Source: CAYJXK01 sp964374115 (GTDB lineage Bacteria; Patescibacteriota; Patescibacteriia; Magasanikbacterales; UBA922). Taken from it: a DNA stretch of 57,286 bases. Positions 31,372 through 39,541 of this stretch are shown piece after piece; position 1 is the first letter of the stretch, and every line of letters begins with the position of its first letter. Position numbers and translations under genes: made by a program. The stretch is from the NCBI GenBank assembly GCA_964374115.1, contig CAYJXK010000002.1, forward strand, positions 1 to 57,286, in the 5' to 3' direction. The notes under the pieces are model-generated. The model saw nothing but the letters and a program-made list of their open reading frames with translations, was not told the origin of the DNA and did not search any database.

Positions 31372-33927
31372 ATGCAAGAAAAAATAATCATTCGTGGGGC
31401 GCGAGAACATAATCTCAAAAATATTTCTTTGGAATTGCCACGCAATGCCATGATCGTGTTTACTGGTCTTTCTGGTTCAGGAAAGTCGTCTCTTGCGTTT
31501 GATACGATTTTTGCCGAAGGACAACGCCGGTATATTGAGAGTTTGTCCGCGTACGCGCGGCAATTTTTGGGTGGTCTTCAGAAGCCAGACGTGGATGAGA
31601 TTGAAGGGCTGTCTCCGGCGATTTCGATTAACCAAAAAGCCCATGGCGCCAATCCGCGCTCTACGGTCGCGACGATCACGGAAGTGTATGATTATCTTCG
31701 GGTGCTTTTCGCGCGTATCGGCAGTCCCTATTGTCCGCTGTGCGGAACAAAGATTGAAAAGATGACTGTGGATCAGATGATCGAGCGGATTTCAAAAAAA
31801 CAAGTCACCCCGCTCATCATTTTTTCTCCCGTCGTCCGAGGGAGGAAAGGGGAGTATTATCAAATGCTCTATGATATGTATAATTCTGGATTTCTCGAGG
31901 TGCGAGTGGATGGGAAAATGAAAAGTTTGCGTGAAAGGATTGTGTTGTCGAAGCACATCAAACATACGATTGAGATTGTTGTGGACAACATACCTTTCAT
32001 AAAACACAAAAAAGATGGGTCTTCTCTTCAAAGATTGACAGAAGCAGTCGAGACCGCTATAGACCTATCGAATGGTCTTTGCACTATTGCTTTTCCAGAT
32101 GGAAGTGAAGAGATTTTTAGTACCCAATATTCATGCCCAAATGATGGATTTAGTTTTCCAGAAATCGAGCCACGATTGTTTAGTTTCAATAGTCCTTATG
32201 GATATTGCACACGCTGCACGGGGCTTGGGACAAAAGAATTGTTCAGTGAAGACATATGCACACAATGCCGGGGGAAACGGTTGAGCGACACAGCTCTTTC
32301 TGTAAAAATTCAAAAGAAAAATATTTGGGAAATCACCGCCATGACGATTTATGAAGCAGGAGAATTTTTTCTCGAAGTCGAGGACAAACTGACTGAAACA
32401 GAAAAAGAAATCGCCGGAGTAGCGATACGAGAAATACACAATCGTCTGAGATTTATGCTCGATGTGGGGCTTCATTATTTGACACTTCATCGAACCGCGG
32501 GAACACTTTCGGGCGGAGAAGCGCAACGGATTCGTCTTGCTTCGCAAGTAGGTCAAAAGTTAGTTGGCGCTCTGTATGTGCTCGACGAGCCCACGATTGG
32601 CTTGCATCAAAAAGATAATGAGCAATTAGTGCGGACGCTCAGAAATCTTTGTGATGTCGGCAATACCATTGTTATAGTCGAACATGACGAAGATACGATT
32701 CTCGCGAGTGATTGGATCGTGGATATTGGGCCAGGAGCAGGAAAACATGGAGGAGAGATTGTGTATTCAGGACCCTTGGTCACGCTTTTGAAAGAAAAAA
32801 GTCAAAAGTCTAAAAATTTTGAGTGCCAAATTGCTGGAGACGCAAACACGTCTCTCACTGGTCAGTATCTTCGAGGTGAAAAATCTGTTCCTCTTCCTGA
32901 GAAGCGCCGAAAAGTAGATGGGTCAACACCGAAATTGAAACTTATTGGCGCTGAAGAAAATAATCTTAAACATCTTACGCTCGAGATTCCATTGCGTCGG
33001 CTTATTTGTCTCACCGGCGTATCTGGATCTGGAAAGTCCACGTTGATGCATTCTATTTTGTATCGTGCGATTGCGAATCGTCTGAATCACACGCGATATA
33101 CCGTCGGCAAACACAAAGATATCAAAGGGCTTGAATATATTGATCGTATCATTGAGATTGACCAGAGTCCGATTGGTCGCACGCCCCGGAGTAATCCGGC
33201 GACATATACCAAGGCGTTCGATCACATTCGCGATTTGTTTGCCGCAACGCCAGAAGCAAGAATTCGTGGATACAAAAAAGGGCGATTTAGTTTCAATCAA
33301 AAAGGTGGGCGATGCGAGCAGTGCGAAGGACGGGGGACGATTGAAATCGAAATGCATTTTTTGCCGAGTGTGGAAATCGTCTGCGATGCGTGCAAAGGCA
33401 AACGTTTTACGCAAGAGACACTCCTCGTTCATTACAAAGAAAAAAATATTTTTGAAATTCTATCAATGACGATCGAAGACGCCAAAATTTTTTTTGAGGA
33501 TATTCCACACATTTATGATATACTCAACATGTTGAACAACGTGGGTCTCGATTATCTCACGCTTGGTCAATCTGCGACCACGCTCTCGGGTGGAGAGGCC
33601 CAGCGGATTAAGCTTAGCCGAGAGCTTGCCAAACGCGGAACCACGAAAACGCTCTATCTTCTTGATGAGCCTACCACCGGACTTCATTATGATGATGTGC
33701 GCAAACTCATTGATGTGCTCCAGCGCCTCGTGGGCCAAGGAAATACGGTGATGGTGATCGAGCACAATTTGGACGTGATCAAATGCGCGGATTGGATTAT
33801 TGATCTCGGGCCGGAGGGAGGAGATCGGGGTGGGGAACTCGTGGCTGTCGGGCGGCCGGAAGATGTGGTACAATCCAGGAAAAGCCACACAGGACAATAT
33901 TTAAAAAATTTTCTTTCAATGTTATGA
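31372..33927 (+). CDS. uvrA: Excinuclease ABC subunit A, compact form
   Basis: This 851-aa damage sensor has two ABC ATPase halves: Walker A GLSGSGKSSL and GVSGSGKSTL, signatures LSGGEAQRIRL and LSGGEAQRIKL, Walker B VLDEPTIGLH and LLDEPTTGLH. The second zinc module (CEQCEGRG and CDACKGKR) is intact. The first is odd: CPND replaces CPxC, then CTRC and CTQC remain. About 90 aa usually found after that Cys pair are missing, so the protein is shorter than the usual 940 aa. A short in-frame repeat insert (KEKSQKSKNF) lies near residue 475. Confidence 0.95.
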   Translation: MQEKIIIRGAREHNLKNISLELPRNAMIVFTGLSGSGKSSLAFDTIFAEGQRRYIESLSAYARQFLGGLQKPDVDEIEGLSPAISINQKAHGANPRSTVATITEVYDYLRVLFARIGSPYCPLCGTKIEKMTVDQMIERISKKQVTPLIIFSPVVRGRKGEYYQMLYDMYNSGFLEVRVDGKMKSLRERIVLSKHIKHTIEIVVDNIPFIKHKKDGSSLQRLTEAVETAIDLSNGLCTIAFPDGSEEIFSTQYSCPNDGFSFPEIEPRLFSFNSPYGYCTRCTGLGTKELFSEDICTQCRGKRLSDTALSVKIQKKNIWEITAMTIYEAGEFFLEVEDKLTETEKEIAGVAIREIHNRLRFMLDVGLHYLTLHRTAGTLSGGEAQRIRLASQVGQKLVGALYVLDEPTIGLHQKDNEQLVRTLRNLCDVGNTIVIVEHDEDTILASDWIVDIGPGAGKHGGEIVYSGPLVTLLKEKSQKSKNFECQIAGDANTSLTGQYLRGEKSVPLPEKRRKVDGSTPKLKLIGAEENNLKHLTLEIPLRRLICLTGVSGSGKSTLMHSILYRAIANRLNHTRYTVGKHKDIKGLEYIDRIIEIDQSPIGRTPRSNPATYTKAFDHIRDLFAATPEARIRGYKKGRFSFNQKGGRCEQCEGRGTIEIEMHFLPSVEIVCDACKGKRFTQETLLVHYKEKNIFEILSMTIEDAKIFFEDIPHIYDILNMLNNVGLDYLTLGQSATTLSGGEAQRIKLSRELAKRGTTKTLYLLDEPTTGLHYDDVRKLIDVLQRLVGQGNTVMVIEHNLDVIKCADWIIDLGPEGGDRGGELVAVGRPEDVVQSRKSHTGQYLKNFLSML
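32795..32822 (+). repeat. In-frame repeat insertion in uvrA
   Basis: AAAAAAGTCAAAAGTCTAAAA (two AAAGTC units) in a variable linker before TGQYLRG, similar to the units in mnmA. Confidence 0.45.
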
Positions 33928-35132
33928 TATATTTTTTTGATCGAGAAGAAGGATTTCACGCAGAGGACATAGAATATGACATGACCCTGACCGATCCAAA
34001 AAGAAGGAAACTGCCAGAAACAGTGGTAGCAAAAACAAAGAAGGAAGACGCGCACGAGAATGTTCCTTATTTCGTGGATCCGAAATGGGAAGTAGTCAAT
34101 ATGCTTGGAAGAGGAGGGATGGGGGATGTCTGGCTTGCTCATGAATTTGCCGCGAGCCACAACGGACCACTTCTACGCGATGAGGAGGGAGAGTTGCTCA
34201 TAAAAAGGAACGTGGTAATCAAAGTACTTAAAAAAGAATGTTTGCCAGAGGGAGCGGAAAAATTGTTTCAAAGGGAACGAGAGGCGCTCATCGCGGTTGA
34301 GAATCCCCATGTGCTTCCTATCTATGATGTGATACGAACGGTAGAAGGCGATATCGGTTTGGTCATGGGATACGCGTCAGGTGGCGATCTGCATACGTTG
34401 ATGGAAAAAAGATGGAGTAACAGATCTGTCCCCCCTGATATTGTCGCAAACATTGGGGCACAAATATGCATAGGTCTCGAAGAAGTGCATCGGCAGGGAT
34501 TTCTTCATCGTGACATCAAAGAAACGAATATTTTGGTTGTGGATCCAGAAGAAAAAGAACCACGAGTGATGGTGAGTGATTTTGGTATCGCTGGGCTTTT
34601 GGAAAAATCAAAGGACAGGGAGAATCGTCTATCCTTTTTGGGTCGGCCAATACAAGATACAGCCTCAAGAACAGAGGTTGATGAAAGCAATTTTACTGTT
34701 GGCTCTCCTATGTATATGGCGCCAGAGCAATGTCTTGGTGAACAGATTGATGAGCGGGTTGATTTGTACGCTCTGGGGACGCTTCTCTACGGGATGTGGA
34801 CAGGGCAGCATCCCTATGAGGATTATATTGATGATGAGGATCCACGCGCTGTTATGTCCGCGATTATATCAAAAGAAAATAAACCGAAATCGATTCACGC
34901 GGTGCTCGGAGAAGAAGAAAGAAATTTGGAGCGTATTATTATGCAGTTGTTGGAAAAAGATACAAAGATTCGTTCTTCTGTGCAACTTCGCGACGGCAAG
35001 ACATATTCTCTGCGCACTGCCCTCGATGTCGCCAAAACCATAACAGCCGCGATGGTGCGCGAGGATCCGAAACGCGCGATGAAATATCCGTATTATCTTT
35101 TTTCAAAGCCGGCTTACTTTCCTAAAAGCTAA
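33924..35132 (+). CDS. Soluble Ser/Thr protein kinase (PknB-like catalytic domain)
   Basis: This 402-aa kinase overlaps the uvrA stop by 4 bp (ATGA). Conserved elements: glycine loop LGRGGMGDVWLA, Lys in VVIKVLKK, catalytic HRDIKETN, DFG in VSDFGIAG, and APE in YMAPEQCLG. An insertion of about 30 aa lies in the activation region. There is no TM segment or PASTA domain, so it appears cytoplasmic; the C-terminus after the kinase fold is short. Coupling to uvrA suggests a link to DNA damage, but this is only inference. An internal ATG at 33981 could be the real start. Confidence 0.85.
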   Translation: MIYFFDREEGFHAEDIEYDMTLTDPKRRKLPETVVAKTKKEDAHENVPYFVDPKWEVVNMLGRGGMGDVWLAHEFAASHNGPLLRDEEGELLIKRNVVIKVLKKECLPEGAEKLFQREREALIAVENPHVLPIYDVIRTVEGDIGLVMGYASGGDLHTLMEKRWSNRSVPPDIVANIGAQICIGLEEVHRQGFLHRDIKETNILVVDPEEKEPRVMVSDFGIAGLLEKSKDRENRLSFLGRPIQDTASRTEVDESNFTVGSPMYMAPEQCLGEQIDERVDLYALGTLLYGMWTGQHPYEDYIDDEDPRAVMSAIISKENKPKSIHAVLGEEERNLERIIMQLLEKDTKIRSSVQLRDGKTYSLRTALDVAKTITAAMVREDPKRAMKYPYYLFSKPAYFPKS

Positions 35133-35138
35133 TAATTT

Positions 35139-35993
35139 TCATCGCGTATCAAGCAAGTTTCGCTCACGGATAAATTTTTTTGTTTCTTCTTTCAGGAATT
35201 CAAAAGAAGATATCACAAAATATCGTTGTTGTAAAAAAGAATAATTGTAGTCAGTATTGATAACCTCTTCGATAGTAAATGGGCGAATATCGGCATCAGC
35301 GCGAAAGGCATTATTCATGTCTTCAATCCCGGCCAGTAATCCAGCGCCAAAGGCCTTGGGATTTCCATGCTCTTCAATCATACCGTATTCCAACGTAAAC
35401 CAGTAGAGCCGTTCTAATTGTTTCAATTCCTCCTCCGAAGCCTCTGTGGCTGCTTGACCAATCAGACGGGTGAATTCAACCAAATCCGCATCGGCAAATG
35501 TGGGCACATGCCCAATAAATTCATGAATCGCGTCTGGTTCTGGGGTGAACGTGGGTCGAGAATGGTGCCGAATGTATTGGGTACATAACATTCGTTTGTT
35601 AGCCAAAGAGATCAAAAAAGATCGACTATCCACCAATCCTTCGATCGGCGCGAGTCGCATGCCATTGAACAATGAAACAGAGTGGCTGAGTTCGCGCATT
35701 TGAGGAATATGATTTTGAGGAATATGCAACTTTTTACGCGCACGCAAATACATGCCACACGCTCGATCCGGATGCAGACTGGACAACACGCCGTTTACTT
35801 CTTTCCAAGTCGCATGTTCCTGCGGTGTGTATTCCAACAGAGGAATCGCATTCGGTTCGCGACGAAATTGTTGAGCCAATCGGGCAATCTGTTCTCGTCG
35901 GGTTCGATATTCCGGATCAGTAGCGCCAGGATGATCGAGATCCAGAATTGCCAAGATTTGCTTTGGTTCTAAGGGTTTCCATTCATTGTTCAT
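35139..35993 (-). CDS. Aromatic amino acid hydroxylase (phenylalanine 4-monooxygenase family)
   Basis: This 284-aa biopterin-dependent hydroxylase has DAIHEFIGHVPTFAD with iron ligands His157 and His162, then YWFTLEYGM with Glu202; spacings (5 and 40 residues) equal those of the human enzyme (285/290/330). Size fits bacterial PhhA. It would convert Phe to Tyr with tetrahydropterin and O2, or act on tryptophan. The ATG at 35993 is chosen because the 40 upstream codons are repeat-like. Convergent with the kinase. An O2-using enzyme is unexpected in a presumed fermenting, reduced cell. Confidence 0.88.
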   Translation of the reverse strand: MNNEWKPLEPKQILAILDLDHPGATDPEYRTRREQIARLAQQFRREPNAIPLLEYTPQEHATWKEVNGVLSSLHPDRACGMYLRARKKLHIPQNHIPQMRELSHSVSLFNGMRLAPIEGLVDSRSFLISLANKRMLCTQYIRHHSRPTFTPEPDAIHEFIGHVPTFADADLVEFTRLIGQAATEASEEELKQLERLYWFTLEYGMIEEHGNPKAFGAGLLAGIEDMNNAFRADADIRPFTIEEVINTDYNYSFLQQRYFVISSFEFLKEETKKFIRERNLLDTR

Positions 35994-36151
35994 ATACGGT
36001 AGATCCACCGATGTTTTTTCTCCCCGTGAGGATTGAGAGCCTGTCTCACAAGTCCATATGTATGATTTTCGCGATGAAAGAGACTGGTGAGATAGACTCT
36101 TAGTGAGATTCATCCATCTCGGCCAGTCGGCGTGACAAAAAACACCGCCTC

Positions 36152-36195
36152 ACTAGGGCGATGATGGCAAACAACATAATCATCTTTACCCTAGT
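36152..36195. other. Hairpin between the hydroxylase and uvrC
   Basis: ACTAGGG / CCCTAGT with an inner GATGAT / ATCATC pairing. There is no T-run. The stretch 35994-36296 otherwise shows no gene that I can support. Confidence 0.45.
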
Positions 36196-36296
36196 CGACA
36201 AAGATGTAATAATACACTGAGTGGCTTGAATTGTTCGGATAGGTGAGAGCCATATTTTATAGCATATCATCTCTTCATCAATAGCGCAATGACGAT

Positions 36297-37673
36297 GTGG
36301 AACATTCTTTGTTTCTTCAGCGTGTGCCAGCGCTTCCGGATGAGCCGGGAGTATATTTATTTTACAACAAAAGAAGAGAAATAGTGTATGTGGGCAAGGC
36401 AACATCGCTCAAGAATCGCGTAAGAAGTTATTTCGCTCCACAAGGATCAGCGCGTCCCATCGAGTGGCTTTTCCATGAGGTCGTGGATTTGAAGACTGAA
36501 AAGACAGCATCTGTGCTCGAAGCAATCATTCTCGAATCGATCTACATCAAAAAGTTTCAGCCAGTATACAATGTGATTGGCAAGGATGATAAAAGTTGGA
36601 ATTATCTTGTCATGAGCAATGAGATGTATCCAACACTTCGCGCCATTCGAGAGCATGATCTTGAAGGAAAGTATCGATCTGAGGCTATCGGTTTCACACG
36701 AGAACCATCGGATCGACTCACTGGGGCGATGAAAAAAGATTTTTTATATCTTTTCGGTCCATTTCCTGGGTTGAACGCAAAGGCAACCATGCAAATATTG
36801 CGGCGATTATTTTATTTTTCGACCTGTCAACAAAGACGATCGGGGAAGAAAAATTCCGTTCACACCCGCTCCCTCCACAGGGGATGGCACGGGAGGGGTC
36901 CGTGTTTTTATTACCAAATCAAACAGTGTCTTGGTGTATGCACGGGCGAGATAACACCAAAAGAATATCAACAAAAAGTGATTCGGCCGCTTGTTCTTTT
37001 TTTGAAAGGAAAGAAGATGAGTGTTATTCGGACGCTTGAAAAAGAAATGAAAGTTGCGGTGCGGCGGGAAGATTTCGAAGAGGCGGCGCGTGTTCGTGAT
37101 CAACTGTCTCATTTGGAGCGGATCGAGGATGTCGCGCTCATGAACGCGTCGTTTTTTTCCGACCAATCCGCTTCGGGTGGATCGGGCGGGAGAATGAAAA
37201 AAATAGAAGGGTACGATATCTCAAACCTCGGCTCAACCGGCGCTGTTGGGAGCATGGCGGTATTTGTGTTTGGTGAACCAGACAAAAGCCAATATCGTCG
37301 ATTTCGCATCAAAACAGTAGTGGGCCAAAGCGATGTGGATTGTTTGGAGGAAGTCATCCGAAGACGTTTGAGACATGCTGATTGGCCACTGCCAAATCTT
37401 TTCCTCATTGACGGCGGCAAACCGCAAGTGAATCGAATACAAAAAGTGTTCAAAGAATGCTCGGTGCATATTCCCATCGTCGGGATTGCCAAAGGGCCGG
37501 AACGAAAGCGAAACGATATCTTGATTGCAAATGATTCTTCTTTTGGTTCAAATGATGCCAACAATAGAATCATGATTCGATGGATTCAGAACAACCAAAA
37601 CCTTCTCATTCGAGTTCGAGACGAAGCGCATCGGTTTGCGCTTGTGTATCAGAGGAAGACGAGGCAGTTGTGA
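36297..37673 (+). CDS. uvrC: Excinuclease ABC subunit C, short form
   Basis: This 458-aa nuclease has a GIY-YIG domain (PGVYLFYNKRREIVYVGKA, with Arg and Glu following), a Cys-rich stretch (STCQQRR, YYQIKQCLGVCTG), a UVR motif (EDFEEAARVRDQ) and the RNase H-like 5' endonuclease domain (EGYDISNLG, LIDGGKPQ, DEAHRFA). The tandem helix-hairpin-helix end (about 60+ aa) is missing. An in-frame insertion lies at RSLHRGWHGRGPC. The start is GTG; no ATG fits. uvrA, uvrB and uvrC all lie within 11 kb. Confidence 0.93.
   Translation: MEHSLFLQRVPALPDEPGVYLFYNKRREIVYVGKATSLKNRVRSYFAPQGSARPIEWLFHEVVDLKTEKTASVLEAIILESIYIKKFQPVYNVIGKDDKSWNYLVMSNEMYPTLRAIREHDLEGKYRSEAIGFTREPSDRLTGAMKKDFLYLFGPFPGLNAKATMQILRRLFYFSTCQQRRSGKKNSVHTRSLHRGWHGRGPCFYYQIKQCLGVCTGEITPKEYQQKVIRPLVLFLKGKKMSVIRTLEKEMKVAVRREDFEEAARVRDQLSHLERIEDVALMNASFFSDQSASGGSGGRMKKIEGYDISNLGSTGAVGSMAVFVFGEPDKSQYRRFRIKTVVGQSDVDCLEEVIRRRLRHADWPLPNLFLIDGGKPQVNRIQKVFKECSVHIPIVGIAKGPERKRNDILIANDSSFGSNDANNRIMIRWIQNNQNLLIRVRDEAHRFALVYQRKTRQL
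36865..36900 (+). repeat. In-frame palindromic insertion in uvrC
   Basis: CCCGCTCCCTCC and GGGAGGGGT arms with GGGGATGGCAC between. It lies inside the Cys-rich loop where UvrC is normally shorter. Confidence 0.45.
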
Positions 37674-37696
37674 GAGGACACTCTTTGATATATACT
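37668..37696 (+). promoter_or_regulatory. Promoter of murB
   Basis: TTGTGA (37668-37673), 17 nt, TATACT (37691-37696); the ATG is 15 nt later, a very short leader. The -35 overlaps the uvrC stop. Confidence 0.7.
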
Positions 37697-37711
37697 TTTT
37701 CATGAAGTCTT

Positions 37712-38662
37712 ATGGATCACATATATCAGATGTTGAAACAATTTGGTCATGTCACACTTCACGAATTCCTTGCCAAGCATACAACATTTAAAATTGGCGG
37801 ACAGGCTGACTATTTTGTGACGGCAAAAAGTACGGATGATTTGATAGAATTGCTCAAATATCTCGATCAAGAAGGCACACCGTATTTTATTTTGGGTGGG
37901 GGAAGTAATGTTTTGGTGAGGGATGATGGATTTGATGGGGTCGTGGTAAAAGTCCGAAGTCAGAAGTCCGAAGTCAGAAGTCCATTTCTTGAAGCCGATG
38001 CAGGGTGTGTTACGGTTGAAATGGCACAACAATCAATCAAAGCAGAGCTGACGGGATTTGAGTGGGGTGTCGGAGTGCCCGGGACGATTGGTGGAGCGGT
38101 GCGAGGCAATGCCGGGGCAATGGATGGAGAGATGAAAGATGTTGTTGAATCAGTTGATGTATATCAAGATGGAGAAGTCGTAACGCTTTCGAATACAGCA
38201 TGCGAGTTTCGTTATCGAGATAGTGTGTTTAAACATGGGGGCGGTGTTGTTTTGAGAGCGAGGTTACGGTTGAGGATAAAAGAAAAAAAAGATGAAGCAG
38301 GCATAAAAAAAGCACTTGAATATCTACAGTATCGCAGTAAAACACAGCCTCAGGGGTGGGCGAATACAGGATGTATTTTTAAAAACAGTCATCAGCTATC
38401 AGCCATCAGCCATCAAATTGAAATGCCAAAAGAATTCATTCAGAAGGGCAAAATTCCTGCGGGATGGTTGGTAGAAAAGGCTGGGATGAAAGGGGCACAA
38501 GTCGGGAACGCAAAGGTGAGCGATGTGCATGGGAATTTTATTGTGAATATGGGTGGAGCAACCGCGGCCGATGTGTCGGCACTTATTGAAAAGGTGAAAG
38601 GGGCAGTGTATACTCGATGTGGGGTAGTGCTAGAAGAAGAAATACAGATTCTTGGAAATTAG
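37712..38662 (+). CDS. murB: UDP-N-acetylenolpyruvoylglucosamine reductase
   Basis: This 316-aa flavoenzyme reduces UDP-GlcNAc-enolpyruvate to UDP-MurNAc. It has TTFKIGGQADYF, LGGGSNVLVRD, GVPGTIGGAVRGNAGA (with catalytic Tyr/Ser region FRYRDSVF) and PAGWLVEKAG with a final Glu near HGNFIVN. Two in-frame repeat insertions: VRSQKSEVRS after GVVVK, and SHQLSAISHQIE between GCIFKN and PAGWL. It is a type I MurB. Confidence 0.93.
   Translation: MDHIYQMLKQFGHVTLHEFLAKHTTFKIGGQADYFVTAKSTDDLIELLKYLDQEGTPYFILGGGSNVLVRDDGFDGVVVKVRSQKSEVRSPFLEADAGCVTVEMAQQSIKAELTGFEWGVGVPGTIGGAVRGNAGAMDGEMKDVVESVDVYQDGEVVTLSNTACEFRYRDSVFKHGGGVVLRARLRLRIKEKKDEAGIKKALEYLQYRSKTQPQGWANTGCIFKNSHQLSAISHQIEMPKEFIQKGKIPAGWLVEKAGMKGAQVGNAKVSDVHGNFIVNMGGATAADVSALIEKVKGAVYTRCGVVLEEEIQILGN
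37950..37983 (+). repeat. In-frame heptamer repeat in murB, first site
   Basis: AGTCCGA and AGTCAGA units alternate (four units), coding for VRSQKSEVRS. Confidence 0.7.
38388..38417 (+). repeat. In-frame repeat in murB, second site
   Basis: CATCAGCTATCAGCCATCAGC units code for SHQLSAISHQ, inside a conserved stretch. Confidence 0.65.
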
Positions 38663-38677
38663 GTTCATGTTTCAACT

Positions 38678-39022
38678 ATGATCATCACCATCCATGGCAG
38701 TGGCATCGAACTCACGGATGCCCTCAGGCAATACGCGGAGGAAAAAGTGCAAACACTTACCAAACATTTTGATAATATTCAGAAAGCGGAAATAGATATT
38801 GGCCTACGCACGCATCATCATCAAAAAGGAGATATTTATTACGCGGAAGTAAATTTATGTGTTCCGCAGCATGTGCTCCGTGTCGTCAAAGAAGAGGCAG
38901 ACTTGTATAAAGCGATTGACAAGGTGAAAGATCATTTGAAAATGGAATTGGAAAAAATGAAGGGCAAGATGCGGGCGAAGAACAAACGTGTGCTTCGGGA
39001 AAACAAAGAATACCACACATAG
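38678..39022 (+). CDS. hpf: Ribosome hibernation/translation inhibitor HPF (RaiA family)
   Basis: This 114-aa protein starts MIITIHGSGIELTDALRQYA and has EKVQTLTKHFDNIQKAEIDI and ADLYKAIDKVKDHLKMELEK, the short HPF pattern with a basic tail. It binds the decoding region and silences ribosomes under stress. It lies 15 bp after murB. The long-form C-terminal dimerisation domain is absent. Confidence 0.93.
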   Translation: MIITIHGSGIELTDALRQYAEEKVQTLTKHFDNIQKAEIDIGLRTHHHQKGDIYYAEVNLCVPQHVLRVVKEEADLYKAIDKVKDHLKMELEKMKGKMRAKNKRVLRENKEYHT

Positions 39023-39065
39023 TCGCATGACGCATGCCATAAATTCACGACGTATCATGAAGATG

Positions 39066-39091
39066 AAAGGGAAGTCCAGAGACTTCCCTTT
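39066..39091. terminator. Stem-loop between hpf and the Cys-rich gene
   Basis: An 11-bp perfect stem AAAGGGAAGTC / GACTTCCCTTT with a 4-nt loop (CAGA), usable from both sides between convergent genes. Confidence 0.75.
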
Positions 39092-39109
39092 GCGTTCCTC
39101 CCATTGTTT

Positions 39110-39283
39110 CTATGGCAGGATCGGACCACGTGGCGTGTTCTGCCGCACATACACGCATGCTTCGCATCGGCATGGTTGTTCTCCGAGTCCGCAATCAGTA
39201 AGGTGGCCGCAGAGCGCGCATGTGTCTTTCCCGACCCCCCCAATGGGCCGAGCACATGCCCGACATGTTTTTTCTTTTTTCAT
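39110..39283 (-). CDS. Cysteine-rich small zinc-ribbon-like protein
   Basis: This 57-aa protein (MKKEKTCRACARPIGG to end RGPILP) has CxxC at CRAC and CALC plus four more Cys and one His (GHLTDC, PCRCEAC), enough for two zinc sites. Not a family I recognise. The start has AAGGAG five bases upstream, and a promoter is present, so the short gene is well supported. The GC-rich style differs from the housekeeping genes. Confidence 0.65.
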   Translation of the reverse strand: MKKEKTCRACARPIGGVGKDTCALCGHLTDCGLGEQPCRCEACVYVRQNTPRGPILP

Positions 39284-39306
39284 GCTAGCTCCTTTTCCCA
39301 GTTTGT

Positions 39307-39336
39307 AGTATAGAGAAAAGGATCTACATTTGTCCA
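39307..39336 (-). promoter_or_regulatory. Promoter of the Cys-rich gene
   Basis: Minus strand TGGACA (39336-39331), 18 nt, TATACT (39312-39307). Confidence 0.65.
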
Positions 39337-39407
39337 TTTCTCAGGCGCAGTCTGGACAACAAGGGGGAAAAGATGATATCCTCGCAGACAGGAAAGAGAT
39401 TACATCC

Positions 39408-39519
39408 ATTCTCGACCACGCCATATGGTGAGATATGGCCCACAGAGTTGCCGGCAAAGAAAAAGTGACTGAATGGCGCTCGGGAGAGCGCGAGAGACAC
39501 GGAAACTCGCTATGAGTTC
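39408..39519. repeat. Family B palindromic repeat, half copy
   Basis: About 110 bp correspond to the centre and one arm of the full copy (CTCGACCACGCC, CACAGAGTTGCCGGCAAAG, GACACGGAAACTCGCTATG). It ends 22 bp before the secA ATG. Confidence 0.7.
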
Positions 39520-39541
39520 GGAATTAGGAATTCACACTCGT

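Noticed and set aside
35994..36113. N-terminal 40-residue extension of the aromatic hydroxylase
   Set aside because: The sequence is Ser-rich, repeat-like and absent from the family; the ATG at 35993 gives the expected size.
36100..36405. Minus-strand 101-aa frame opposite the start of uvrC
   Set aside because: Mostly antisense to the uvrC N-terminus; no promoter or ribosome site; considered a shadow.
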